From Maniola hyperantus (Eukaryota > Arthropoda > Insecta > Lepidoptera > Nymphalidae), in the NCBI RefSeq assembly GCF_902806685.2, contig NC_048541.1:5639465-5703464 (forward strand): a stretch of DNA of 64,000 bases, written 5' to 3'. The notes under the pieces were generated by a model. That model made no database searches, had not been told where the DNA came from, and saw nothing but the letters and a program-made list of their open reading frames with translations. Both the position numbers and the translations under genes were made by a program. Of the stretch, positions 40,737 to 53,393 are shown in pieces (positions within the stretch are counted from its first letter, which is position 1; every line of letters begins with the position of its first letter).

Positions 40737-41127
40737 TACTACATATTAAAAACTCTCAGACTATTGGTCGGATGGCAGATGTTGCTAAGTTTAAGAGGTG
40801 TTTCCTTGGCTGTATTGTAATGAGCTTAAGCGCAAACAATGAGCAGGATTCCGAAACACAGGCAGTAAAGTCTGTGCAGTAAAGTGGAATGCTTGGTGCG
40901 AGCAGGACATCACTCTTTCTCGGAATCACGAGGCTGTAATGGAACGCGGCAAAATGGAATGTAACCGTTCGGCGGACGAACAATCGACTGGGTATCCCGC
41001 TTAAAAATATGTATAACCAGCCAATACATTAAACATTGGTTTATGTCTTTGACAAAATAACTATTCGATAGGTAAGAAAGACCCAAAGAGAAGTACCAGT
41101 TACGAGACGGTGGTGAGCTTTGTGCAA

Positions 41128-41198
41128 CTTTGCGTAGGTATTAAATGCTATAATGCGTGAAAATCACACGCATTATAGCATTTAATACCTACGCAAAG
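41128..41198. repeat. Perfect 32-bp stem hairpin with 7-nt loop
   Basis: CTTTGCGTAGGTATTAAATG continuing to CTATAATGCGTG (41128-41159) pairs base for base with 41167-41198. The loop is AAAATCA. There is no mismatch or bulge. Confidence 0.93.
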
Positions 41199-41626
41199 CA
41201 CCTAATTCACAGCAACATTCAACACCACAGCTGATTCTGAGCTCCCTGGTTAAAATGAATGGGCTAAGGCCATCGATACATCGATGGCTAAGACTCTGTA
41301 AAAATATGATACCTCAGGGAAGTAGACACTTTATTCCAGATGGGTAGGGATGTTGTCAGAGCCTGGAACTAAAAAAATTTAAAATTACGGACCTTTTGGG
41401 GGCAATTGGAAAAAGACAGCCAGCACGGATGTTGAATAGAGTATAAAAATAAATATGTATTTTTAATTTTCTCTTCTCTTTCTAGTCCTTAATCACTCTG
41501 CCAGAGGTGAACAAAACTCCTGGCAGAGTGAGTAAAACCATTCTTTATTGCCACTCTTGCAATCTCCCTCCAGCAAATTATGTTGTGGCATTGCTAGAAC
41601 ATTTGTATTGGTAAAAGTTACATGAA

Positions 41627-42105
41627 TATTTTATTATTTATTATTATTTATTTATTTTACACTTTATTGCAACAAAGTAAACATTGAAAAAACACAATAC
41701 AGGATCTTAATCTAATAGCTGTAGCATGCAAAGGCGGCCTTATCGCTAAAGCGATCTCTTCCAGGCAACCTTTGACGAAAGGAATCACGAAAGCACGGGT
41801 TGGTGCGGCAGCCGAAAATGGCCCTAGGTATATTATATTATTATAAATTAGACTACATACACAGTACATTCTAATAATACACAAATATATATAAATATAT
41901 ATACCTATATACATATCTCTATAATATACTACATAATTCTGTTTACATAGATAAATAATAGTTCTTCAAACGATTTTTGAAGGAGTTTAAGGATTTCGCC
42001 TGACGTATTTCAGCTGGGAGTGAATTCCAGAGTTTGACACTTACTGGTGAAAGAGTTACCATAGTATACCGTGCAGCTTATTAGTGGTGGATCGGATTAA
42101 GCCAG
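41627..42105 (-). mobile_element. LINE 3' end: last codons of ORF2 and 3' UTR
   Basis: The - strand frame 42059-41943 reads VTLSPVSVKLWNSLPAEIRQ, AKSLNSFKNRLKNYYLSM and stop. The SVKLWNSLP motif is typical of the C-terminus of jockey-like LINE reverse transcriptases. The 3' UTR has the AGCGATAAGGCCGCCTTTGC signature and ends in a (TTAT)n tail at 41627-41658. Confidence 0.78.
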
Positions 42106-42129
42106 TTATAGCTGGGCCTGGGTTCGACT

Positions 42130-42345
42130 ATTATTTTACGACTTCGTCCGCATGGATTTACGTTTTTCAAAATCCCGCTCTCGGAACTCTTTGATTTTCC
42201 GGAATAAAAAGTAGCCTATGTCACTCTCCAGATCATAAACTATACCTATGCAAAAAATCACGTCGATATGTTGCTCCTTTGCAACGTGATTGAAGGACAA
42301 ACCAACAAACAAACATACTCTCGCATTTATAATAGGGGTAGTAGT
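42130..42345 (-). mobile_element. Helitron-like repeat, 3' end decayed
   Basis: ACGACTTCGTCCGCATGGAT, AACTCTTTGATTTTCCGGAA, TAAAAAGTAGCCTATG and ACTCTCGCATTTATAATA. A relative lies at 50544-50830. Confidence 0.6.
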
Positions 42346-42849
42346 GATGAATAGGAATTTCAGGATGTCTTCAAGAAAATCGTCATTGTCAGTAGCCCAA
42401 AGTGAATGATCTACTCAGCAATGATTTCAAAAAAGAAACAAAATATTTCACGGGTTATCAGTATTATCCAAATTATATTTATAATTCATATTGTTTATTG
42501 GTATGTGAAGCATCGGTTAAATATTTATATTCGCGTAGGAGTACCTGTCTGCGAAGAGGTGTCACCGCGAACACATAACCTGGGTGCACACCGTGCGTCA
42601 TCGACTTGTAGGGTTGGACAAATAGATATGTAGTATGCCTTTACCTAGTTTATTTTATTTACTTCCTCCTCGACACTGGCGAAACACTCTGTGCCCAGCT
42701 GGCACACCTAAAAGCCAATAATTGGGAATTGAATTGAATTGAATTACTTCCTCCTCGATGAACAAGCTTCAAACCCTGCAAAATAAGTCCATGCGCATAG
42801 CCACGGGCACCCTGTGATTTATGCGAAACGTCGCGTCGTCGACGCGGTT

Positions 42850-42980
42850 CACGCGACATGTCACAATGGCAATCTGGGTGAGAACGCCCCGCACACCCGT
42901 ACAGCCCCCGCGCTAACCTGGTACGGGTGTGCGGGGCGTTCCCCCGCCTCATACTCCGATAGCCATCGCGACCTCAATCT
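42850..42980. mobile_element. GC-rich MITE, diverged copy
   Basis: GCGACATGTCACAATGGCAA, then TCTGGGTGAGAACGCCCCGC. The right half is GTGCGGGGCGTTCCCCCGCC, then CATACTCCGATAGCCATCGC. The inner CGCCCCGCACACCCGTAC and GTACGGGTGTGCGGGGCG are perfect inverted arms. Confidence 0.7.
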
Positions 42981-43129
42981 CCTAACTCAGAGCTCATCAC
43001 TGTAAAGAGCTCTCTAAGTAGGTAGGTACTTTGAAAAAGCAGCCCGATATCCCAAACCTTTTGTGGTTCAGGCATCATCCTACGCCCCCGATCTCACAGT
43101 TCCTCTAGGTAACAGACGCCCCAAGTCTG

Positions 43130-43512
43130 TCTGTCCGTCTTTCGTGTCCATAGATAAAAGTAACTTCTCTAATCTGTGGTCGTATCGGTCAAGAAATGGT
43201 CAAGAAAACCTATGGGGTACTTCCCATTGACCTAGATGCATGAAGTTTGGAAGGTAGGTAGGTCTTATAGCACAAGTAAAGGAAAAGTCAGAAAACCATG
43301 AATTTGTGGTTATATTTAAAAAAAAATGTGTTCATGAAAAAATTATTAGTAAGTATTTTTTATTTTCAAAGTATGAAAGGGCTTTACCTGTACATTCTAA
43401 AACAGATTTTATTTATTTTTATGCATAGTAGTTTTTGATTTATCGTGCAAAATGTCGAAAAAAATACCCGGGTACGGAACCCTCAGTGCGCGAGTCTGAC
43501 TCGCACTTCTTT
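43130..43512 (+). repeat. GGTTCCG-family repeat, diverged and 5' shortened
   Basis: GTCTGTCCGTCTTTCGTGTC, TACTTCCCATTGACCTAGAT, then TGCAAAATGTCGAAAAAAAT-like and GCGCGAGTCTGACTCGCACT. The first 40 or so bases of the family are not recognisable. Confidence 0.65.
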
Positions 43513-43787
43513 TAATTTCAAGTACAATAACTTTAACTAACATAACGGAGCTAAGCTTCGGTACACGTGCACTGAAGCCCTAAAATGAAAACGGGACCGC
43601 GATCGTTTAAAACATACAAATATGGAACGTATGGAGTTTACCACCACAGAGCTGCTGGTTTTTAATTGATAGTTGAATAAGTGTACTTAATTAATGAGAA
43701 TTTTTTGACAGTGTTAACCTACAATAACGTTCTGTCACTTCTGCCACTTCTGCTGAACCAGCTATTGAGTGGAAACTACAGTAGCCT

Positions 43788-43945
43788 GCAAGAAATATTG
43801 TACGTCGACCTTTACAATGTGATTTCGCCTTTGTCTCTGTCACTCATACCTCTATGTGACGTATTGTCGGTCTCAACGATAAAGACAACGCTCTACGAAA
43901 CCGCTATCTCTTTCTTAAGGTCGATGTACAATGTTTCCTGCAACA
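43788..43945. mobile_element. MITE of the GTAATGTACATCG family, third copy
   Basis: AAATATTGTACGTCGACCTT at the left and AAGGTCGATGTACAATGTTT at the right are inverted ends. The interior is the reverse of 30913-31096 (TGTCACTCATACCTCTATGT and GTCGGTCTCAACGATAAAGA). It generates the 127-codon ORF at 43681-44064. Confidence 0.72.
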
Positions 43946-46773
43946 TCCTGTATATTTCAGCTTCGCTCAAGAAGATCATAATAATATGCTGGCTTGATAT
44001 CTTTGACTACTCACCATATTCTCCGGATAGTCCCTGCCTCCTAGTGATTTTCGCTTATTCCTAAAATTAAAGGAGCATAATATGCTGGAACTAAATTTAA
44101 CGATGACGACATACCTATATAGTTATGACCGTGTCGTAAATATTTTTGCTGAAAGAATTACTTACCTTACGTGTTAAATTAGAAGAAATTTGTAGAAAAA
44201 CAAAATATTTTGCTGTAATTTTCATAGTGGTTCCAAGAACTTATTTACCTCGTCCAAACAAAAATCGTGGTCCATAAAGTTGTCAAACCAAACAGGATCC
44301 TTTCCATCAAATAGGCATCAAAAACTTCAACTCGCATCAAAAAATCTTGTTTGCAATAAAAACATATTTTTTCTCTCTATCTATGTTTGGAATAGCAAAT
44401 CTAGTGTGGAGTGGCGAGGGGAAAGCAAGAATGTTTTTTTGTCATGAAAAATATTCACAAAAAAAACTATAACGCCAACAACTTACTACTTTCTTAATTA
44501 TATAAATTAAATTTTTAACAATAGGGTATCTAATCATAGTTTATTATTAAATTTATTAAATCATAAAATTTTATTAAAGATTATTTTGCGCGGAGCAGTT
44601 GCGTTGCTAATTGCTATGCTAAAATCTGCTGATAGATTGGTAGCTACCTACTAAACCTAGCAAGCTGTATATTTAGATAAACGAAGACGTACAACGAAGT
44701 TACTTTGAACTTGGATGGTGCTACGAAAAAAGATGAAATTCAGACTATTGCTAGATAGATTACTTCCGGGAATGTAAACGTAAAAAACTAAGGAAAACGT
44801 GGTTTGAGTTGCGCTTCGATGAAAGATATCATCCTATATCTATGGAGTTGCGGTAAGTGAATTCCTTTGGTGGGCCTCATTCGGCTACGAGGTTTTTGGC
44901 AGTTCGGCCGAATTGAAAAAGTGACTAGAGACTACGGCGATCATTGACCTGGGTAAATGTTTACTGTCCTTGGCGAGGCAGGCGCGGGTGCGTCCGGACT
45001 GACGTCATGTTGGAGGTGCAGATTGGGTTTCAGCACATTTGAGCCCTTTTTCATTGAGCGTAGAGTAGGTAGATACCTAATAAAAGTTGCGACATAAAAG
45101 GTTCAGTCCAGTTACCCTTCTCATTTTATGCCAGTGCGATGTCTATTGTATAAGAGACTTTTTAACTCTTTTTCTACTTTCAGTGGACCTGCGCTAGATT
45201 TGGGGTAATTTTTACAACCTAAATATGCTACTGGGTAATCAATAATGCCTATTATATTCACAGTATAGCATTCAACGGATTGGATTACGGGTGTTAAGTA
45301 ACGCTGGCAATTTTGGACATGATTATATTATTTTTGGCTTAAACAAGAGCACACATACAGGCAGTTTGATAACCATAATTTATGTGTGCATTTGTAACAA
45401 ATTCGTAGATAAGCAGATATAGATATAATTAAAATTCTGTAACAGCACGCACAGTAATGAGGTCGTTGACTTTAACCGTCCGGCGCTCAATGACGAGAAC
45501 GCAAGAATTTAGGCAAATATTAATCAATTAATGACGTAATGTTCTGTCTCACTTTAATAAATCAATTATAAGTAAGTGCCCTGTGATGTTCTTTAATAAT
45601 GGGCGTGGCGCCCCCCGGGCCCGAGCGAACTACAGGGTCGTTATTAAAACTCGTTAGTTACTTATTACTTTAAATGTGTCGTGGTGAAAACGGCACTAAT
45701 AAACGTGGTTGTATCCAGAGAAATTGATATTTGATAGCCTTGGATGTCAGTTAGCTATTATGTTGGGAATGTTAGTTTTTACTGTCCCGCCTCCTTTCTC
45801 AGGATACCTGAGACTTGATTCAGTTTATATTTACGCTATTATAGATCGACGTCTGACAATGTCGCGTTTTTTTGTAATTTATTCGTAACCGTTCATTCAT
45901 CGAGACGATCTGCAAACTGCATACCTATAGCGAATGGGATAAAAACATCTCTTTCGTCGAGGTTGGCAATACAATAAGCGAGTTATGCCTAGCACGGTTT
46001 TGTCGCACGGGAGACGCAGTAGTGATACGAGCAAGTTACTGGATTCTGGTACTTCCACATAGTTGTGCGCGAGTCACGATGGCTCACACACTTTTTGCAA
46101 GTGCCGGCGAAGGTCGGTCGAGGCGATCCACGAGCGATCTAGCATTCCACAGGCTATGAATGAATAGTCGCCCGACTAGTCGACTCTGTGACTGTGCACA
46201 TACTATGTGAATTCAGATTAATTTGACAACAAACATATACAAGTTGGCGAAAACCGGAATGGCCGCGGGCACCCGCCCCGTGGGAACGGCGCGAAGATTT
46301 GTCTCTGTTTATCGTCTGATCAACGCACTCATATTGATTTGATGTTCGTTCTCGAGCTTTTGTCGTTCGTCGTGCCGCTAATTTGCCTCTCAATTTAACG
46401 CTATCGTAAGCGCTAAGCAATTTGGTTACACAAAAAATACTGAAGTCTTACTTAATAATATTTTGTTACATAGTTATAACTAAAGTTAGGTTGTAGTACT
46501 TGGAGAAAGGACATAGGGACACTCTTATATGTAATAGGAAAATAATTAAAACGCCTAAATTCAAGCAGAAAAAGTCGCAATAAAACCTATAATTCTCTTT
46601 CGATAGTTTTCGTTACCGACATTTTATTCATATCATAAAGAAAAGCAATAATTAATTGGGAATAAGAGTAGGAGCTTTGTTTTCTTTGTTCCACAGTCGA
46701 GGCTTTTGTATATTTTTTGCACCGCTCTCCACGGTGTACCTTACTGAAGGGTAGGTCAAACACTTTCGTGTTA

Positions 46774-46980
46774 AGATCATCAACCGATCGTTAGCCAAAA
46801 TTAGGTACTGAGCATAAGTCCGCTCTCATAATGAGAAGGGTTTACGCCTGAGTCCACCACGCTAGCCAAGTACAAATTGGGAAACTTCACGCACCTCTGG
46901 AAACATTATGGAGAACTCTCAGGTATGCAGATTGCAGGTGCTACCCTCACGATGTTTTTCTTCAATGTCAAATCAAGTGA
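46774..46980 (-). mobile_element. tRNA-derived SINE, fragment
   Basis: GAGAAGGGTTTACGCCTGAG, CCACCACGCTAGCCAAGT and TTATGGAGAACTCTCAGGTA. The tRNA head is missing. Confidence 0.6.
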
Positions 46981-47711
46981 AACAGTGTCTACGTAAAGTC
47001 ATCAAGGGTTCATTAATTGATCATCGGTAAGTTAATATAAGTCTCGCAAATTGATTATGTGCGTGGCCGCCATTTTAGTGACGTCAAGACTAGACTGAAG
47101 TTTCAAGCTGATGGTATATTTTTCCTTAAATATACCTTCGTCAAATGACGTCATTTCAATGTTAATGAGACATGGTTCCAGCGCAATAGCAATTTGCGGG
47201 ACTTAGGTATAAGCCTTTTATCGGTCTGTCAACCGGAAGGACGGATATCGCATCCTACAATGTGAAAAGACTGTAACGAAAAACGTTAACGGAATTCAAA
47301 ACTCAACGGTTTATTTTGTGACCCCAGAAATAAAAAACCTGAATAAATTAGGTACCTACTAAATGCAAATACAATCTGAGATTCCGGTCGCTTTCCCATT
47401 AGGCAAATCACTTCTGTGGTGATCAAATCTCTTAACATCCACATTAGTGTTGTTATAAAAACAGGAATGACGATTATATTTGCATACAGCTTGCATTTTA
47501 AAAAACCGTTATTTTTAAACTTAGGTTGTGTTTTGTAAGAATATGTTTTTATAGGCATACCTATAGGCATACCTAGCTACTTAAGCAGTTCTTTGTTAAC
47601 CGACTTCAAAAAAAGGAGGAGGTTCTCAATTCGACTGTATATATTTTTTTTTCAACTTTCATCGAAACATACATATGTAGTTCGATCTATCGAAAGTACC
47701 TATCTAATATT

Positions 47712-48044
47712 ATCATCATCATGATCAACCCATCGCCGGCTCACTACAGAGCACGGGTCTCCTCTCAGAGTGAAAAGGGTCTTGGCCACAGTCTACCACG
47801 CTGGTCATGTGCGGATTGGTAGACTTCACACACCATTGAGAACATTCTGGAGAACTCTCAAACATGCAGTTTTCCTCACGATGTTTTCCTTCACCGTTAA
47901 AGCAAGTGATAGTTAATTACTTAAAACGCACATAACTCCGAAAAGTTAGAGGTGCGTGCCCGGGATCGAACCCCCGACCACACGAGTAGATATCCGACCT
48001 CCGTTTAGAAGGCGGACGTCCTAACCACTAGGCTATCACAGCTT
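47712..48044 (-). mobile_element. tRNA-derived SINE, best-preserved copy
   Basis: On the - strand: AAGCTGTGATAGCCTAGTGG (A-box), B-box GGTTCGATCCC at 47972-47962, body, then TTGATCATGATGATGAT. An extra segment of about 20 bp (ACACGAGTAGATATCCGACC on the + strand) sits between the boxes. Confidence 0.8.
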
Positions 48045-48081
48045 TTAGCACATCTAATATTATAGTTATAGTTAATACTAT

Positions 48082-48174
48082 ACCCGCGCTAACACGGTGC
48101 GGGCGAGCGCGAGTGACGTGCGGGTATGCGGGTCCTCATACCCCGATTGCAACCCCAACCTGTCGCGGACTATA
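48082..48174. mobile_element. GC-rich MITE, 5' truncated
   Basis: CCCGCGCTAACACGGTGCGG, GCGAGCGCGAGTGACGTGCG, then CTCATACCCCGATTGCAACC and CCAACCTGTCGCGGACTATA. It lies within 40 bp of the SINE at 48044. Confidence 0.7.
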
Positions 48175-48274
48175 TCTTAGCCTACCATCTAATTTCACCA
48201 GCCATTTCTCTGATAGTCAAATATTGATCTAGATTATACCATATAGGTACCTATATAATAAAGTTTACTGGTTT

Positions 48275-48746
48275 TTTAGGGTTCCGTACCTCAAAAGGAA
48301 AAACGGAACCCTTATAGGATCACTTTGTTGTCTGTCTGTCTGTTGTCTGTCTGTCTGTCTGTCTGTCTGTATGTCTGTCTGTCTGTCTGTTAAGAAACCT
48401 ACAGGGTACTTCCCGTCGACCTAGAATCATGAAATTTGGCAGGTAGGTAGATCTTATAGCTGACATTTGGGGAAAAATCTGAAAACCGTGAATTTAGGGT
48501 TACCACATACAAAAAAAAATTAAATTGTGGTCATGAACTAATAATTAGTATTTTCAACTTTCGAAGTGAGTGACTATATCAAGTGGAGTATCATATGAAA
48601 GGTCTTCACCTGTACATTCTAAAACAGATTTTTATTTATTTTTCTGCATCATAGTTTTTGAATTATCGTGCAAAATGTCGAAAAAATACGACTGTAGTAC
48701 GGAACCCTCATTGCGCGAGCCGGACTCGCACTTGGCCGGTTTTTAT
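48275..48746 (+). repeat. GGTTCCG-family repeat with expanded (TGTC)n
   Basis: TTTTTTAGGGTTCCGTACCT to GCACTTGGCCGGTTTTTATA. The internal CTGT/TGTC run (48326-48391) is much longer than in the sister copies. Confidence 0.82.
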
Positions 48747-49122
48747 ACCTACCTACCTAGCTTTAAAAAATATATATCTATTTCTCGAATGTTCTATTAC
48801 AACAATCGGTTTATATACGTAGCCTGTTACTTTAATGTAAAAACGAGGAGGTTGTTTCATTGATCATATTTCATAACGACCGGTGATAAAGTACAATATG
48901 TATAGGTACATAATATAATAAATAAACCTTATATTTTGTTGCACTCGGCACATTCCATTAGGAATCGCGATATTGTGTTCACAATTACAGTGAAATAATC
49001 ATAATTTGCGCTCAAGGAAATGCCCACTGGTAAACTCATCTCTACTACTCAAAAAAGCAGGTATTATTGAAATGTATTTATTAGTTAGATAATTAGTATG
49101 CCATCCCAAGGAGACCTTTAGA

Positions 49123-49270
49123 AGGAGATAGCAGATTTTTAGAGCATTGTCTCTGTCGTTGAGACCGATAAAACGTCATATAGGTATGAGTGACAGAGAC
49201 AACGCTCGCGCTCTACAAAGCCGAAATGTCATTCTAATGGCCGATATTTACTTTCTGCCGCGTACTGTAA
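49123..49270. mobile_element. MITE of the GTAATGTACATCG family, second copy
   Basis: TTTAGAAGGAGATAGCAGAT, AGACCGATAAAACGTCATAT, CGCTCTACAAAGCCGAAATG and TTCTGCCGCGTACTGTA. The left terminus is missing; the right is intact. Confidence 0.75.
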
Positions 49271-50543
49271 AAATGTCGTAAGCTGTGACGACGCAATAGC
49301 AACAACTAAATACCTTTTTTTGCGCTGGCAAAAATGCAATTACGCATCCTGCACAAGAGCGGGTATGTGGGACTCACTGGCAATTTTTACAGACTTCAGC
49401 ATACCCACTAAAAACCCAGCGGTACCGTCCGCGTCAAGTATAAGGCGTCTTCAGGATCCCAATTTAATACCTACCACATGTCCAATTGCTAGCCATGTGA
49501 TAAAGTTCAATGTTCTAATAGTTATTAAATAATAAATCGTTGAGATAACAAGTTTATTTCACGTGTTACGCACAATGTCTTTATGTTACATACGCCGTTG
49601 ATAGTTTTAAAGACAACAGCTAGCCCCCACTCTGGTTGACCCTGAACCCATTGGACTATCTAGCATCAAACCCAACATTTCGGCAGATGCTTGCTAAAAG
49701 ATGCCTGATAGTGATAACTATGTATTACAAAAAACGCTGGTACTTATGTAATACGTGCAGGATAACCACGATCACGTAACTCGTATAATAATAATAAATA
49801 GGACACTGCTCAGTTTAAATTCATGGAATTTTCGTTTGGAGACGTTATAATATTATTACACCCGTTTTTTTTTAGTAGATAGTTTCTTTCATGCCCTTAG
49901 GTACATACTACACAAATTTCAAACCCTATCCCTAAGAATTTTCAATGATCCTTTCTTAGCGGATGTCTACGTTATAATAGCTATCTGCCCGAACTTATTT
50001 CGTACCTACTTGGCACTCGAAAGTATCCGTTAGACTCCCTAGGGCATATTATAAAATTCAAAAACTCACTTTTTTTGTGTCACTACACTATGTTAGTGAC
50101 TACAAAGGTCTTTATGTATCAACAAAATATCAAAAACCCATTCACAAAAGTAACTGAAGGCTAATAAAAATTAGCGTTCCCTATAATGTTTAGGCGTCTG
50201 ACTGAGCGCCTCATTTCGGTTTCGGCGCCTCAGTAGACGTCCATGTATGTGGTAATAAAACCAGTTCGAAGCGGTTCGTCGAATGGCCTCTATTTAAGGA
50301 ACACCCGCTGTGTTCTCATCGGGCCTCCGAGTCCTGTGTCGGGTTCCTCTTGTTCCCACTATGCCGATTTGCTGTATATTTTAAATACGAGACATAGAAT
50401 AATATTTTTCTCACTGCGTCATCATTTTACCTTTCTTCTTCATAATGATATGCATATTGAGATGGATTCCATATAAAAAATATCATTATTGCCATAATAT
50501 GTGGTATTTGGTAATCACTACCATCCATATTATAAAGTATAAA

Positions 50544-50830
50544 CTAGCGCCTTCACCCGCGTGGATCAAATTTTTTTTAAATCTCGTGAGAATTCTTTGA
50601 TTTTCAGGGATAAAAAGTACTCTCCAGATTTTATGGATTTTTATGGATTATTTGCATGGATATACTATATAAGTATATCCATGCAAAAAAAAACTAAATC
50701 AATCCCATTGAATATTTTCTCAAAGGTCGATCCGTGGCACCGTTGCGGCGTGATTAAAGGATAAACCAACAAATCAATAAACTGACATATTATAAGCACT
50801 TTACCGTTTATAATAATTATGGGTAGTGAA
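50544..50830 (-). mobile_element. Helitron-like repeat with an internal hairpin
   Basis: CTAGCGCCTTCACCCGCGTG marks the 3' end on the - strand, with TTCTTTGATTTTCAGGGATA inside. A perfect stem, TTTGCATGGATATACT (50651-50666) with 50672-50687, lies in its middle. Confidence 0.6.
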
Positions 50831-51356
50831 TAGTGAATTTTCAATTTACACAGGATCAATAATATGCCAAATATTGATATTTAATTATTTAAGTAAGTAG
50901 GTATTTTGCATGTTGTTCCTTTGTAACAGTTTTCATTTTCTTCAGTAACTAGACTGGATTTGTTGACTGACCATGTTGGAAATCTTTGGTAAGGACTATG
51001 GTATAAAAAATAAGCTATCATACTTTATTATTAGCCCAGCTCTATTCAGTAGAATCTGTTTTACGAACCGGTGTGGTAGAGTCTTGACAAAATGGCACAA
51101 GTTGAAATAAATACATTTCATTATGTGTTTAAAGAAAGTCAGCCGGAACAGATCGTGCCTATACTAGTAAAAATTATATTTTTAAATACAGGCTACGAGT
51201 AATAAGACCGGCCGGAAAGCAACAGGATACTGGGCGTGATACCTGACGTAGGCATAATTGTATTCATATTCATACCTACTTCATTGATAGAGTTTTAATA
51301 ATGCTATTTCCTGTAGCTTATTATTATTGAATTATCTATCAATAGTAGCACTATAA

Positions 51357-52145
51357 TCTATTTAATAAAAGCGAAATACCACTCACTCACTCACTCACTG
51401 TCTGACTGACTAATTACGAAATCTCAGGAACTATAAAGCGTACAAACTTGAAATTCGGGACGTAGGTTCTTTCTAAGGGGTAAGTGTTAGCTAAGATTCA
51501 AGAAACTGTTCTGACAAATTCCCCCTGAAGGGGGTGAAAGGGGTGGTCGAAGATTGTATGAAAGTCCTATGTTTTTGAAGTTAGAGACGTGAAAATCGAC
51601 ATTTACGTTATCACTTATTAGTCTTTAAAAATAAAAATCTATAGAAGTATTTTTGGAAAATCCTCCCTCAAGGGTGGTAAAATAGGGGGAAAAGTTTGTT
51701 TGTTTTGTTTAGTTATTTTTATTATTGTTATTTTAACTTTAAATTTGAAACGTAGCTCTTTCTAGGGGCAAGTGTAACATAATAAAGGATCTTACGAAAA
51801 CCCCCCACTAAGTTATTTTATTTCTAAATCGGGATGAAAGTTTGTAAGGGAAAGTTTTAATCATTGCTAACTTGAAATTTGGAAGGTAGGCTCTTTTTAA
51901 AGGGGTAAAAAAAAGGTTTTAGGATTACCTAGGCCCCCATTAAGAAAGGATTTTTGAAATCCCACGCCTAAAGTGGTTAAACAGGGATGAAATTAGTTAT
52001 TAGTATGGAAGTAAGTACATAATTTTTCAAAATATATATCAAATTGGTATTTGGTTTTTTGGGCAAGAATGGTTGTTTCAGATATTTCGGAAATTGCCAC
52101 CAATCACCGATTTTCAAAAATTCCACTCGACCGAAGCCGGGGCTT
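51357..52145 (+). mobile_element. Long Helitron-like element, 3' end uncertain
   Basis: TCTATTTAATAAAAGCGAAA start shared with the Helitron at 34615, then CTCACTCACTCACTCACTGT and GGAACTATAAAGCGTACAAA. The body has repeated GAAATTTGGAAGGTAGGCTC-type blocks. It ends ACCGAAGCCGGGGCTTGACT with no clean CTAG. Confidence 0.55.
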
Positions 52146-52429
52146 GACTGTTGTCGGACGAACTTGCCTTGAGCCAGGGCGTGCCAATGACTCGAGAGCC
52201 TTGAAGTCGTAGTAGACAGAATTGGGGCCTCACTACCGCCCGCACCGCCGCTACGGAATCTATTCTGTTTCACTTGTTTATTTTTATAATTTTGGTATAA
52301 CATAAATAATATGAAATTCCTACATCGGCCAAAACACTCACATATTACCTATTTAGAACCTAACTAAGATCTACTTTTGATACCTCGTGTCATCGTCAAC
52401 TGATAAACATCCTCAGCTGAACGTTGTAG

Positions 52430-52760
52430 GTCTTCCAAACGTCAATGTCTTATTTCACCTGAAACGAGCGGCTCCCTGCGTCTAGTTTTATGCCGTCTAT
52501 CTGAGGGGTCTGCCATCACTGCGGTTTCCAGCACCTTGGGACCTCAACGTCTATAGGTTATTTGAACTACTTACCACTTCAGAGTTTAGCTTCGCAATCC
52601 GTCGAGACGTCGGTTACTCTGATTCTTTTTATTCTTTTTCTGATTTAATTACGTAGAATAACTCCGAGTAGGTACCTAAGTATAGTTCTCTCCATTGCCC
52701 GCCGAGTGACTGTAATTTTTTTTATGAAGTCCATTGTTAGCTGTCAGTGTCACGGATCTG
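52430..52760 (-). mobile_element. LINE ORF fragment, reversed
   Basis: GGTTTCCAGCACCTTGGGAC, CTCAACGTCTATAGGTTATT, TACTTACCACTTCAGAGTTT and ACTCTGATTCTTTTTATTCT. It is the reverse of 22195-22410. Confidence 0.55.
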
Positions 52761-53097
52761 TACTCATCACTGGAAACTTGTTCGAAGGCTTCAGGCACTG
52801 ATGAATTTTGGACGAGAAGATATTTCAAAGCTTCTCGAACGCTGTCCAGCCGAGTTGGATTCGGCGGCTAGGTCTCTATCTCGAAATTGTACCTACCTAG
52901 TTAGATCGTGTGTTAATTGACCTAATTAGGAAATTATGTCAATTTTGGTACAAGTTTTTCCGCAGTGGCAGAAAAGTTAACTGCTATCGAACTGGAGTCT
53001 GGAAACTACTGTAATTATTATAATTTGGTACTTACCTTATACGTAGTAATTAATCACTATGCTTTTTATCGTGTTATCAAATGGCTGCAAATAATTA

Positions 53098-53393
53098 TTA
53101 GAGTTCCATACCCAAAGGGTAAAACGGGACGCCATTACTAAGACTCCGCTGTCCGTCCGTCTGACTGTCCGTCTATCATCAGGCTGTATCTCATGAACCG
53201 TGATAGTTAGACAGTTGAAATTTTCACAGATGATATATTTCTGTTGTCGCTATAACAACAAATACTAAAAAACAGAATAAAATAAATATTTAAGGGGGCT
53301 CCCATACAACAAACGTAATTTTTTTGCTCGTTTTTATAGATGATGGTACGGAAACCTTCGTTCGCGAGTCCGACTCGCACTTGGCCGGTTTTT
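53098..53393 (+). repeat. Diverged relative of the GGTTCCG repeat
   Basis: AGAGTTCCATACCCAAAGGG, GTAAAACGGGACGCCATTAC, then CGTTCGCGAGTCCGACTCGC and ACTTGGCCGGTTTTT. Its middle differs from the main family (CTGTATCTCATGAACCGTGA). A left-end relative lies at 33470-33565. Confidence 0.6.

Noticed and set aside
43681..44064. 127-codon + strand ORF
   Set aside because: Most of it reads through an inverted MITE copy (43788-43945) and the remainder is AT-rich with no recognisable domain.
49320..49532. 70-codon + strand ORF, Pro/Ser-rich
   Set aside because: It directly follows a MITE, has no recognisable family and no coding neighbours.
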